Position numbers and translations under genes: made by a program. From Entonaema liquescens (taxonomy: Eukaryota; Ascomycota; Sordariomycetes; Xylariales; Xylariaceae): a stretch of DNA of 64,000 bases. A model generated the notes under the pieces. It searched no databases, had not been told where the DNA came from, and saw nothing but the letters and a program-made list of their open reading frames with translations. The stretch spans positions 682,001-746,000 of the forward strand of contig CADCSX010000002.1 of NCBI GenBank assembly GCA_902805475.1. The letters are read 5' to 3'. Shown piece by piece: positions 12,163 through 22,646 of the stretch; position 1 is the stretch's first letter, and every line of letters starts with the position of its first letter.

Positions 12163-14226
12163 TCATACGACGCGCTGCTGCCGCGGGCGAGACCAGCTCT
12201 TGCGCCAGACGGGGATGCCGATGACGCTGTGCCAGCGCTTGGTCGACACGTTGGGCGGGCCGTTGGGAGTGCCGGGGATGTTGGTCTTGGAGCCGTCCTT
12301 GGCACCGTCCTTGAGCACCGACTTGTCCGAGCTGGCGCGCGTCGAGCTGGATGCCGTGTTTGCTGCGTCGGCAGCGGTCCTGGTAGGTTCGGTCGCGGCC
12401 ACAGAGGGTGCGGTTTCGGCTGTTATGGGCTCGGTTTGGGTGGTCGCTTCGGCACCGTTGGTCTCGGGGGCCTTGTCGCCTGCCTCGAGCTCGCTGGCGC
12501 CGTCGGCCTTATTTGCTGCTTCAGCTTCGTTTGATGCTTCGGCCTCGGGGGCTGGCTCGGGAGCCTCGATGGCCTCGGGCTCAGACACTTCGGGTTCTTC
12601 CACTACGACCTGAGGGGGCTCTTCAGGCTTGAGTACTAGAATCTGGGAGCGCTGCTTCAAGCTCTCCACTTCGGCTAGGGTATTTTGCCATTCCTCAATA
12701 GGCTCGCCTTGTAATTGCTTGAAGACCCTGTGTATCATTGTTAGTAAAGTAAAGTATAAATTAAGCTATGTATAGATGAAAGTCTTACTTCTTCATGGTT
12801 GCGTATAGAGAAAGGTCAGCAAGGAGGGCCAAGTTTTGCTTCTCGAGCCAAGCTGTAAGACCCTGCTTCCATACGTCGATCTCAGGGTTGAAAGAAGCGC
12901 TGAGGAATTCAGCAGCGGCAGCCGTCTGCTCGGGAACGAGTAGACTGCGGAGAGCCTCGGTAACAAAACTTCCGAGCTTCGCCTCTTGGATCTGGCTTTG
13001 AGCGTGGGGGTCTTCGATCGTATTGGCGATCTGGTCCTCGACGAAGACATCGGTGGCGCTGCTAAGAGCAGCCCCAAGGACTGTTGCGATGATTGGGCTT
13101 TCACAGGCACGTCCGATGAAAGCACCAATAGCAACGCCGACTGTGAAGCTGGCCGAATTTGTGCTAGTTGCGATTTCGTAATAGCACTGGTTCTGAATAT
13201 TCGGAAATATGTTAATAACTGGTGATAAGAATAAGTAAATATTAGGCAAGTGACTGACCTCTGTTCGGTCCTCATCCTTGGAACGATATAGTCCGGCGAT
13301 AGCGGGTCCGAACACTGGGATTTGTTCAGCGACTACGGTCGTCCAATGTTCTCTCTCGATGGGGTCGACACTGGAAAGAAATGGTAAGCTACCTATACTA
13401 GACTTAAACTCATAACACAGGCTTAAATACGTAGAGGGGATTGGAGCCAGGACAAGACGGGTGAAAGCCTTTAATACATAGTGACAAACATACGGCTTGG
13501 AAAAGCTAAGGCGTCCCTTTCGGTTCACGATATAGGCGCTGAGGTCAGTCTCTGCCGGGTGGTGGACACCCTCATAGTCCTGGAGTTCGCCGAAGAGCCG
13601 GAGACGGTTGGACTCCCGCTCGAGCTTGAAGTTACGGCCGGTACGCGAGTAATGCCTCTCGTCGACCTCAAACTTGCCGCCGATGTTGCCGTAGTATTCG
13701 TCGAGGTCGATCTCCGACGTGTGAAACTTGCCATCCCTGCCGACGACCAGGCCCCGCAGGATAGCGTTATCGAGCGCCAAACCCGCGGTGTAGAGTAAGA
13801 GGAATCGCCGCTACGGAGGAATTAGTTACTGATATCGTCATCATATCTCCGAGGTGACAATGGAGTTAAATTAAAAATTAAAACCAAAAAAAAAAAAAAA
13901 AAAAACACATACAGCTTCTGGAACTCGAGGTTGCCGTCACGATTCCTGATGAATAGATCTAGATTGATGCACGTCTCTTCGCCATATCCGCCAGCTATGG
14001 TTCGCAGCCGGGCAAAGAGTAATGGGCCGCGGAGGTGAACCGACCATTCCTGGGCAGTATGATGCCAACGGTCTCCAGTGACATCGAAAACGCCGTCATT
14101 GTTACCAATGTGCTCGTTGAGGTTGAGTCTGGAGAAGTTCCAAGAGCCATCTTCAGGGTTTCGCACCGAGGCGACGAGCCACGAGCCGCGAAGCTCGATT
14201 TGCTTCGAAGTCAGCGAGAAAGCCAT
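12163..14226 (-). CDS. Protein with two cyanovirin-N (CVNH) domains
   Basis: Transcript-order exons are 14226-13913 (or -13909), 13810-13494, 13370-13259, 13192-12789 and 12727-12163; about 570 aa. Exon 1 is one whole CVNH domain (FSLTSKQIELRG, LNLNEHIGNNDG, INLDLFIRNRDGNLEF). Exon 2 is a second one (LALDNAILRG, IDLDEYYGNIGGKF, TDLSAYIVNRKGRLSF). CVNH folds are mannose-binding lectins. Residues from about 212 form a region with a Gly/Ala hydrophobic stretch (TVGVAIGAFIG, then TVLGAALSSATD). The last 190 residues are Glu/Ala/Pro-rich with a basic end. No signal peptide is seen. The canonical exon 1 donor (GTATGT at 13912) needs one extra base near 13782-13784 to keep frame; a weaker donor at 13908 (GTGTTT) keeps frame without a change. 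The ligand is not predictable. Confidence 0.85.
13886..13905. repeat. A20 homopolymer in a CVNH intron
   Basis: Twenty consecutive A residues on the + strand read as T20 in the transcript, directly downstream of the first 5' splice site of the CVNH gene. Length is likely to be unstable or miscalled. Confidence 0.9.
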
Positions 14227-17200
14227 TGTGAGCTCTCTAATTCTTCTACTTCTTTTCTTCTTCTATTTGGTGGTGTTAGTCTGTATAATGGGTATATATA
14301 GACCGTCTAAAAGAAGAATATATCATGAAGAAAACAGCCAGTCGGAAATGCAGAAATCGAACTGGGTCTTCTTTTTGAAAACTCTTACCTTTTGATCTTT
14401 GACGTATTTTTGAGTCTACCAAGTCCTAACTCGTCTATTATCTCCATGACAGGACCAGACATATTATTATACCTTGATCTGGCTCCATATAATTTCCCCA
14501 GGGCCCATATACGATTGCACTTTTTCTTTCCTTTTTTTCATAATTTTCCTTCTGCTATGCCATGTGTCTGCATCTCCCGCCACCTCACAGCGATGAGCTG
14601 TAACACCTGCATGAAGCGTTGTCCTTCTCGTCTTCTTATTGGCTGCTTCATTTGCATTGACATGCTCCTGTCTAACGGGACTTTCCCGCCGACACATGGC
14701 CGCACGGTGTTTCGAGCCCGAAACGCAAAGGCAGCTTTGTCGAGTTGGCAGCCGTCAAAACCAATAGGCGGGTCTTGGACTAAATGGCCACGAATGCTTC
14801 GAGTTAGGTTCGCGATGTGGCACGCGCAGAGGCGAAGCCGCGGCTGGGAAGAAGGAGAGTGGATAGGGGATCAGTTGGGATCAGTTGGGATCAGTAGGGA
14901 TCACATGGGTTGGTGCATAATGGAACGCATGCGATTGGGGAAAAGATCGTATCATTCTTTTTACGGTATCGTTACTATCGACTTACCGCCTCAACCCAAC
15001 CTCTCCCCTCTAACCCTTCTTCTGCGTCCTATGCATACTTTATCCAATCCGATCTTCACGATCCGTTGCAATTGATGAAGTGAAAAAATTTCAAGACTAC
15101 CCAAGGTAAATCTTTAAAATAGCTGGTTCACTTTGCGTAATCTGATCATCTATTCCTTGAGTTAATATCTCGAATCCGGCAAAACCTATGATGCGATTCG
15201 GAGTGATCTGCGAGCTCTTTTGACCCGCTTGGTTGATACAGAACGCATCAATTGGATTCCTGATAACTTCTTCCAATCCGAGCAGGAGGATAAATAGTAC
15301 CATGATCTGGCTCACCGTCTGATAGCCGTACAGGGCCCCCCGGTATGCCTAAACCGTGCATACCGCGTCTCGCCCACTGTTAGGAGACTGGCTGGGCAGG
15401 CCTGGCTGGCTTCGTCGCCAGCTCAGCAAGGCGATTGGGCTTCTACTACCCTAGCTGTGGTCCCTGCGTCGAGAATCCACCTCTCCGCAGGCCCCATCGT
15501 TCAAACGTAACGAATCTCCACTGGTACCAGGCATCCATTCTTATCCATTCTTCCTTCGAGATCCGACTGAACCCGTTCCCTCTCGCTCATTTTCCCCGTA
15601 ACCTTGACGTCCTTCATCCCACTATCGATGCCATCGTGACGATGATTGATCAACAGCAGCTTTGGCATCGTGTCCACCAACCCCCCCCCTTCACATGCTT
15701 TCATTCGCATTGCGCCCCGGAAAGCACATCATGACAAGCCTGATAAGAGTCGTAGTTGGGAATCGGATCTAGGTCGCCCCAGAGGGAGCCTTGGTCAAGC
15801 GCTTCCTGGTCCGCGGGCCCGCCGCCGATCTCGGTGAAGATTGGGAGAGCGGCTATTGCCCCTCCGTTATATACGAATCAGAGCTTTGCTGGCGATGGCA
15901 GTTGACAGACGTGGGGCGCAGTATGCGTCATGTACGCAAAGGAAGAGATGCTTCTGCTTCTGCTTCTGCTTCATGTATTGTGCAGGTTGATGCCGCTTGA
16001 ACCGCGGTTTCTTACGGGTCCCAGCCTCTCTCAATCTGCGCACCGACTCGGGTACCGTAATGATACGCGCGGTGACATGGATTGATGTTAAAATGAACGG
16101 ACTCCCGGTGAGTCATCGGGGAGAACCCGATCCTCGGAAGTCTTGTCGGTATAGCTACCGTGAATAATACCGCCCCCGGGTTTATAAGCCGGGCGTTCCC
16201 GTGACTCGATTCATATCTCACGAGACTTTGTTATATCCAAAGTCGATTTACAGGCGGTATACAAGCCGAAAGCCGTTTAGCCATCGGTGACTACAGTAAA
16301 TGGGTCTATCAAGAGGATCAAGAGGTCACATTGAACAAGCTAGGTAGGGCATAGTAAGAAGCAACTAGAAATGTATAAGAAAACGAAAAGGGAACTTTAC
16401 CTGCCCATCACTTGCTGTCGTCTTTCATCAACAAAAAGAAATGAGGCAAAAAGATGTTACTTTGGTTGAGACTACGATAGTTCTGGGTTGGGTGAACGCC
16501 TAGAACATGAAAAAGTTGAGCATGTGAGAGCGGGAAAATGAAAAGAGTTGGGCAGCATTGCCTTAGTGGTTCTTTAGTTGTCTTTAGTGGTTCGCCTCAT
16601 TTTCTGGAGACCTGGAGACCTGGCGACCCGGAGACTTGGTGACTAACTTTTTAACCTTAAAAAAAAAGGAATGGTAGTGTAGTATTGGTGTAAACTCAGT
16701 GCGCATAAACAGTTTTTAAGTATAACCTATACGGTCTTAAGCTTATTAAGGTCCTGATCTTAGATCAGCATTAGAGCTAAACCAACTTTAGCTATCAGCC
16801 CTACCCCACTATCTACACCAAGATAGAAATTGACCAATCAAATAACACAATATCAGTATACTGAATTCTGCAGCGGCCTGGATCCAATTCCTTCGTTTTT
16901 CAACATCATTTTGACAAATCATATCCAGCCATTCTACTAGACGAGAGTATATCGTCGTACAGAAAAGCTATGACCTCCAAGACACAGCTGTGGGATTCTA
17001 ATCTTGGATTAAGTTGCAGCATGCTATTTTCTTAGCATATGAGGGAAGGATTCGCATTCCCCCAAAATACACTCGAAAACATACAAGATCGGGATATCTT
17101 CAAGTATTGTTTCTTTGAAAGTCTACCTAGGTTGTTCCGGTTGACCAGCTATCGTAATATTCCATGAATTGGCGATACCTAGTCTACATACACTGATGTA

Positions 17201-17645
17201 TCGATTATAGACATAGATTGATAGTAATATCTTAGTCAACCCCCCAGACGCGAGATCTAAAATATAACCGATTCGGGTATTTTATCTAAACAATTATAAG
17301 AACCCGCCGCAAACAATGTAGCATTGGGGCTGCCAATAGTCTACGCCATGGCAGCGATGGATGTAAATATTATCCCCCCTGTCTCCTGAGTTCTTAGAGG
17401 CTTCGAGTATGCCTGGGCGAATATGCCTTGGAGCCGCATTTTATAATTGCGCGAGCCATGTAACCTCACGCTTCTTCAACTTCTGTTGCAACATGCCTTG
17501 ATATCACGGATATGTGGTCTGCTAGGTAGAAGGTTAGTTGATATAGGGAACAGGAAGAGGAATCCGATATCTTCCTGTCTACAGCGGCGTCAGCTTGCTC
17601 AGTATCGGTATTTCCAGCATTAAAGTCGAGAAGGGGAGCGCAGTG
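14227..17645. other. Long divergent intergenic region
   Basis: These 3.4 kb separate the divergent CVNH and 7TM genes. The longest frame (14392-15075, +) has 227 codons but no recognisable motif and a composition unlike the flanking genes, so I do not call it. Several short direct repeats are present, including TGCTTC repeated about four times (15947-15971) and a decamer series at 14867-14905. No RNA gene was seen. Confidence 0.55.
14867..14905. repeat. Decamer tandem repeat
   Basis: The unit GGGATCAGTT occurs three times head to tail; the third copy has one change and a fourth, partial copy follows. It lies about 640 bp upstream of the CVNH start on the other strand and has no known role. 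Confidence 0.8.
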
Positions 17646-18994
17646 ATGGATTCCGCTCAGGAGACGACGCCAGACAGCCGCCACGGTATTACCTGGGCCA
17701 TCAATGCATTCGTCATTGTAATGACTGTCATCTCCGTCGCGCTTCGCTTCTATACCCGCATCTTCACTCGCGCCGGACTCAAAGCTGACGATTGGTTGAT
17801 TCTATTCGCTCTCATCACGGCTTTGGTAACCGCGACGCTAGTTGTCTGGGGTAATTCTGCTGATCCGAACGGACTCCGCGCGTCAGATAACACTGATCCA
17901 AACTATGTTTACTCGACCCTAGATCATCTATACATCAGACTGTCCTACGCCTCTACCGTCCTCTATTTCACAGTTGCTGGTGCCACAAAGTTAGGCATCC
18001 TCCTCATGTATCATCGCATCTTCGCCGTCAGTCCCATCTTTCGGTCGCAACAATTCATCGTGAGCGCCTTAGTCGTCGGGTGGTGGTTCGGGTGTACTGT
18101 GGCCGCATTGCGGAAATGTCAAGACCTCGAGGTTGGTCTAAACAGCACTCTTAACGACCCGAGGTACTGCTTCAACTTCAACGTCTTTTGGATGGCGGCG
18201 GGAGTATGCGAGATCCTCCTCGACACCTGGATCTTGGCCTTGCCTGTAAGCGTGGTGGTGAGGATGCAGTATTCGTCGAGGCAGAAACTCGTCGTTTCGG
18301 GAATTTTCTTGCTAGGAGCTTTGTATGTACCCTGTTGTTTCCTTTTAACGACTGTTTTTACTAACGACTATCCAGCTCCATAGGTTCTGGTATCGCCAAG
18401 ACCGTCCTTGCTTACGATCCGGGAAGGCGGGCGCTGTCTTATGCCAACACCGAAATATGGGCAGCCTTACATACAAGTATAGCTATGCTCTGCGCCAGTT
18501 TACCCATCTTCAGACCCCTCGCCATACGAATAGCGCAGTCGTCCTTCGTCGTCAAGATCACTAGCCTCTTAACTCGGCAACGAAAGTCCGAGAGTAGAAA
18601 TTCTCATTGGAATAAAACTATGAGCGGAACTAGGGTTGAAGATGGAAGCGAAAACAGATGTTCAAGTGGCAATGGAAACGGCAATGCCAAGTTTGGCCGA
18701 CCTTCCGAGTTATCATTCATGGAGATGAATGTGGTCCCAGACCGTCTAAAGCAGCCGAGCCCTGCTTATTCCCGCGTGTCGGCCGTTGATTCTGAGATAG
18801 ACCAAGTACATACCAGAGATACATGCGAAGATATACAGGAACTAGCTCCGCGATTACCCCATATCACAAGAACTGATTCTCTAGAGTTGTCGCCGGATAT
18901 AAGAAATTTCACGACTCCACCCTCACATAGGGAGAGCAGAGATATGCACGACGGGTCGGAAACAATATTGCTGGATCGTTCCCGCAAGGTTTAA
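17646..18994 (+). CDS. Rhodopsin-like 7TM integral membrane protein
   Basis: Exons 17646-18322 and 18376-18994 encode 431 aa. It belongs to the large fungal family of SAT4/PTH11-related membrane proteins (fungal rhodopsin domain). Seven hydrophobic segments are visible: WAINAFVIVMTVISVALRF, WLILFALITALVTATLVVW, a third ending at LGILLMYHRIF, FIVSALVVGWWFGCTVAAL, FWMAAGVCEILLDTWILALP, LVVSGIFLLGA, and IWAALHTSIAMLCASLPIF. The YHRIF and DTWILALP blocks are family hallmarks. No N-terminal CFEM domain is present, so it is not a full PTH11 receptor. A soluble Ser-rich tail of about 180 residues follows. The start MDSAQETTPD is preferred over an in-frame ATG at 17595. Ligand and role are unknown. 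Confidence 0.9.
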
Positions 18995-19810
18995 AGGGAG
19001 ATAGAGCGGCTTCTAATATATTTATACCTATATTTATACCCAAGAACTACACAATGGACGACACTATGCATATTACGATACGGAACGAGATACCCCGTAT
19101 GTGAATATATTGACCTTGCTGACAATAAGTAACCCACTGGGATTATGATTGCGCTTTTTACACATGAATTGCATTCAAGCTTAAGGCTATACATTGCTTA
19201 TAAACCTATTGAAAACAATTCTGTGGTTAATAGACTCGAGTTAATGCCTTACTCCAAAAGGTTTCTGTCCAGGACACCACCGGCTCGAAGATAATCTCGA
19301 CGTACTTGGTTCAAATAAAATTCAAATTCTATTAATTTACACCACACTCCTAAGCCCTCCAATCATACCAGAAAGCATAAACTTAAATCTTTCTTCCATC
19401 GGGTCGACTCATACAGGAGCTAGAGGAGTCGAGTGCGTCAGTGTTAGTCAGTCTCTATAATGACGGCGCACCAACGTTAGCAACCTCCCCAACTTACACT
19501 TACACTCACACTTATTTACCTATCTATCTACTTACCCTATACCCATTTCCCACCCAGCGCGCCGAAAACCAATTCTCGGAAATGTAACCTTAGACCCCCT
19601 TTACAGCTATTCCGTACCTCGTCACCAAAATCCCTCCGATCGCAAATGTAGGCGTCCTTCGGTTCAGGATTCCTCCCTACGCCCAAGCTCTAGAATACCT
19701 ACCTACCTATCCCACCCACCTAACCCCCATCTCTTAAGCTAAACTGGCCGTACCCCATACCCCGTATCCATACCTCTCCACCCAAACCGCCCACCTCCTC
19801 CATCCCCACA
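18995..19810. promoter_or_regulatory. Intergenic, pyrimidine-rich before small gene
   Basis: The last 330 bases before 19811 are strongly C/T-rich, with ACCTACCTACC and CCCACCC runs. This is a common look for the leader and promoter of a highly expressed filamentous-fungal gene. I see no other gene. Confidence 0.5.
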
Positions 19811-20140
19811 ATGGGCGCCATCGAATCCAAGCTCCTGCACCTAAAACTGCGCCTGAAGCCCAAGCTCCCACATCCACACCTCCCCAAACACTGGGCCAAA
19901 ACCGTCCCCCTCGAACAAGACGACTGCTGCTACGGGGACCACCTAGGCCTTCTGGACGGGTGCTGCGGGCGTTCCGACGCGAGCCCCGCGTGTAAATCCC
20001 CCGTGTCCAACTACTACTACTGCGACGAAGAAGATGGTTTCTTCGAGTCCGACGACGAGAGGGGCAATGGGGAAACTGGCATGTACGAGCCGCTAAGCTT
20101 AGACGGTGCGTGGTATAAGAGGCGCGGGTGGCTTGGATAG
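19811..20140 (+). CDS. Small putative N-myristoylated protein
   Basis: A single uninterrupted frame encodes 109 aa. I do not recognise a family. The N-terminus MGAIESKL fits the myristoyltransferase consensus (Gly2, Ser6, basic Lys7). It is followed by a strongly basic Leu/Lys/His/Pro segment (residues 8-30), the usual second signal for holding a lipidated protein on a membrane. The middle has paired cysteines (CCYG, CCGR), possible palmitoylation sites. The C-terminal half is acidic (DEEDGFFESDDE) and ends in a basic patch. The ATG sits in a good context (CACAATGG), and C/T-rich DNA precedes it. Membrane targeting is inferred from motifs only. Confidence 0.65.
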   Translation: MGAIESKLLHLKLRLKPKLPHPHLPKHWAKTVPLEQDDCCYGDHLGLLDGCCGRSDASPACKSPVSNYYYCDEEDGFFESDDERGNGETGMYEPLSLDGAWYKRRGWLG

Positions 20141-20762
20141 GAAGGGGGAAGGCGTACGCTGGGAGAGATTATTAATCCGATACGATACAGCCACAAGCAA
20201 ACTACGAGGTCGGATTGGTGGTCGATATATATAAATATATATATGACGAGCTTTAACACGTCATAGTTAGATCAAGACATGGGGCACCGTCAGCTTTTAT
20301 AATAAATATACCAGTCTTATACTCATCGCAAAATGTGGTACTAGTTGGACGTTGCCATCAGCAGTCTTTATTATTGGCTATGGAAGTACAGTTATCATTT
20401 CTATTGGTATTGATGAAGGACTTCATTATGCCAACTATTATACAATTTTGCTTCCCTGCTACAAGCTAAAAGAGGCTGTACAGCAGACGGTTGAGGTGAG
20501 TGTGAGTGCTGCATAGAGTAGCTAGTGATAGAGTCTCTCCTATCACTATTGAGTGATAAACATCTATCGTTGTGAAAGCTCAAGACAGACTGTAGAACTT
20601 ACTAGGCCTCTTGAGGGATGTAGATATCATGGCTAGTCGAATTCGGATTCCCGAAGATCGATGATACTTCATACTCGCCATAGTACAATAAGATACCCAC
20701 TCGTATTGGTTGGTAGGTACCTCTGATGGTTAAAAGACTTGCCTACTTGAGTACGTCTTTTA
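20141..20762. other. Convergent intergenic region
   Basis: These 622 bp lie between the small putative myristoylated gene and the convergent Mss116-type helicase gene. A short TA-rich stretch (about 20226-20244) is present. I see no gene. Confidence 0.6.
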
Positions 20763-22646
20763 TTACCATCTCTGAGGTCGCTTAGACGGCTGGCTGCTAC
20801 CAACATCGCTATCATTACCGCCATTCCGTCCGTGCTTTGAAGGATTTGATTTCGGGATGGTAGGACCAACTACGAGTCCTTCAACACCCTTAAGATTCAT
20901 TTTGCCCACTGTGGATTTTTGTAGTGTGGGAACCTCAGCCGCTCCGAGGCCATTCAGAGCAAAATCATTTGCTTCACGGACTAGTCGGACGGCGTCCCAT
21001 CTTAACGGCTTCATGAAGGATTTATAGTAACCAAGCCAGCCCTGGTATGCTCTCCCCTGGGTGTCCGGATCGAGTTTCCTAGTAATTTCTGACACCTCCT
21101 CACGGGCGCTTAAGTCCGCAGGTGTTTCCTCGAATGCAATTTCATTTAGTGTTCGTTTGGCAAATGAAACCTCGTGATGTGTGATGATGAAGGTGCCCTT
21201 TCCTTCTGCGCCTGCACGGCCAGTTCGTCCCAGTCGATGAATATAGGATTCCTTATCGGAAGGGATGCCTGCTTGAAAGACGTTTGTTACCGAAGGGAAG
21301 TCCATGCCTCGAGCGATAACATCTGTTGCTACCATGACACCGTTACGAGCCCGACGGAATTCATCGGTGATTTTTGTCCTCTTGGACTGCGTCATGCGGG
21401 AATGGAGGGATTCGACTGGCGGTAGATCGGTTATTTTCTGTAGGACTTCTACGTAAAAGTCTACCAGTCGGGCCGTCGGCACAAAGACTATTACCTTGAA
21501 GGCATCTCGGCCAACAACCGCAAGCTCTTGTCGTAGTGCGCCGAGCAATCCAGCCGCCATATCAGAGAAAGTAGGGACGACAACAAGGTGTTGAGGGATA
21601 CGTTCGTGTGTGCTTAGCTCGCCTTCTTTAATGGTAGATATGTATTTGTAGTCTTTCGATAGGACCAGTTGAGAAACCTTCTGGACGTGTTCAGGAACAG
21701 TTGCCGAGAAGAGCATGCATTGCCTCGGGTAAACATTCCTGTTGGGTAAGCATTGAACAATCTTCTTTATGCTGTCTAAAAAGCCCATGTCTAGAAGCCT
21801 GTCAGCTTCATCTAACACTAATGTGTCAAGAGTCCGCAGCTTTTTAGCAATCATGCTGTCTTTGTCACCCAGATGATCTAATAGTCGACCCGGAGTACCA
21901 ATCAAAATATCGCAGGCTGATACAATGTGGTTCTCCTCCGTGTTTTTGTTCGTACCGCCGATGGCGATACGTACCTTGTACAGCTTTCGCCGCTTTAGTA
22001 GAGCTGAGGCCTCCTCCGAGATCTGCAATGCCAACTCTCTGGTGGGTGAGATGACAAGCAAAGAAATACCGTTATGTTTTGGCCCCTTACGCCGTAGCAT
22101 TCTTTCAATGGCTGGTAGTAGAAATGCGATAGTTTTTCCTGTACCAGTCTTTGCTTGCGCTAACATATCGCAGCCGTCTTTGAGAAGCGGGTAGATAGTA
22201 GCTGCCTGTACCGGCGTCATGTGGTCAAATTTCAAATCCTCCTTTATAGTTGCCAGTAAGATGGGATCAATCAAACGATCCTTTGCGAGATCTGCAAAAG
22301 CCGGAGGGGCTTCAGGATTAGAGACTTCTGGTGTAGCACCCTGAGGTGTTTCTGAGGTTGAAGGCGCATTAGAATTATCAACTTCCATATTGTCGTTTCG
22401 CTGAGCCGAGTACGAGGGTGTAGTTGACAGTTGTCGATTTGGAACATGTCCTGAGCTTTGGGTATTCTTCCCACGCTTTCTGCCTTGTCCCCGTGGGCGA
22501 GAATGAGAATGTCTCTTCTGTTCTTGCATGGCGAATGTTGTATGCTGGAACCGGACAATGTGATGATGTAGTGGAGAGAAAAATGGTTGTAGCTTGAGAA
22601 GTTGTGAAACTGCTCTAGCTTTTATTGGGACCTGTGTCAATGTCAT
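20763..22646 (-). CDS. MSS116: Mitochondrial DEAD-box helicase, Mss116/CYT-19 type
   Basis: One exon encodes 627 aa. Mss116/CYT-19 are RNA chaperones that help mitochondrial introns fold and splice. The first 40 residues are basic, hydroxylated and lack acidic residues (MTLTQVPIKARAVSQ), fitting a mitochondrial presequence. The helicase core is complete: motif Q region (MTPVQAATI), motif I AQAKTGTGKT, Ia PTRELA, Ib TPGRLLD, II DEAD, III SAT, V ATDVIARGMDFP and VI HRLGRTGRAG. The C-terminal extension (AYQGWLGYYKSFMKPLRWD) resembles the Mss116 family and separates it from eIF4A-type helicases. A basic tail follows. The start at 22646 is chosen because it opens the presequence; an upstream in-frame ATG gives a longer, less plausible N-terminus. 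Confidence 0.9.
   Translation of the reverse strand: MTLTQVPIKARAVSQLLKLQPFFSPLHHHIVRFQHTTFAMQEQKRHSHSRPRGQGRKRGKNTQSSGHVPNRQLSTTPSYSAQRNDNMEVDNSNAPSTSETPQGATPEVSNPEAPPAFADLAKDRLIDPILLATIKEDLKFDHMTPVQAATIYPLLKDGCDMLAQAKTGTGKTIAFLLPAIERMLRRKGPKHNGISLLVISPTRELALQISEEASALLKRRKLYKVRIAIGGTNKNTEENHIVSACDILIGTPGRLLDHLGDKDSMIAKKLRTLDTLVLDEADRLLDMGFLDSIKKIVQCLPNRNVYPRQCMLFSATVPEHVQKVSQLVLSKDYKYISTIKEGELSTHERIPQHLVVVPTFSDMAAGLLGALRQELAVVGRDAFKVIVFVPTARLVDFYVEVLQKITDLPPVESLHSRMTQSKRTKITDEFRRARNGVMVATDVIARGMDFPSVTNVFQAGIPSDKESYIHRLGRTGRAGAEGKGTFIITHHEVSFAKRTLNEIAFEETPADLSAREEVSEITRKLDPDTQGRAYQGWLGYYKSFMKPLRWDAVRLVREANDFALNGLGAAEVPTLQKSTVGKMNLKGVEGLVVGPTIPKSNPSKHGRNGGNDSDVGSSQPSKRPQRW

Noticed and set aside
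14392..15075. 227-codon plus-strand open frame in the CVNH/7TM spacer
   Set aside because: No domain, irregular composition, no splice or start support; lies in a divergent promoter region.
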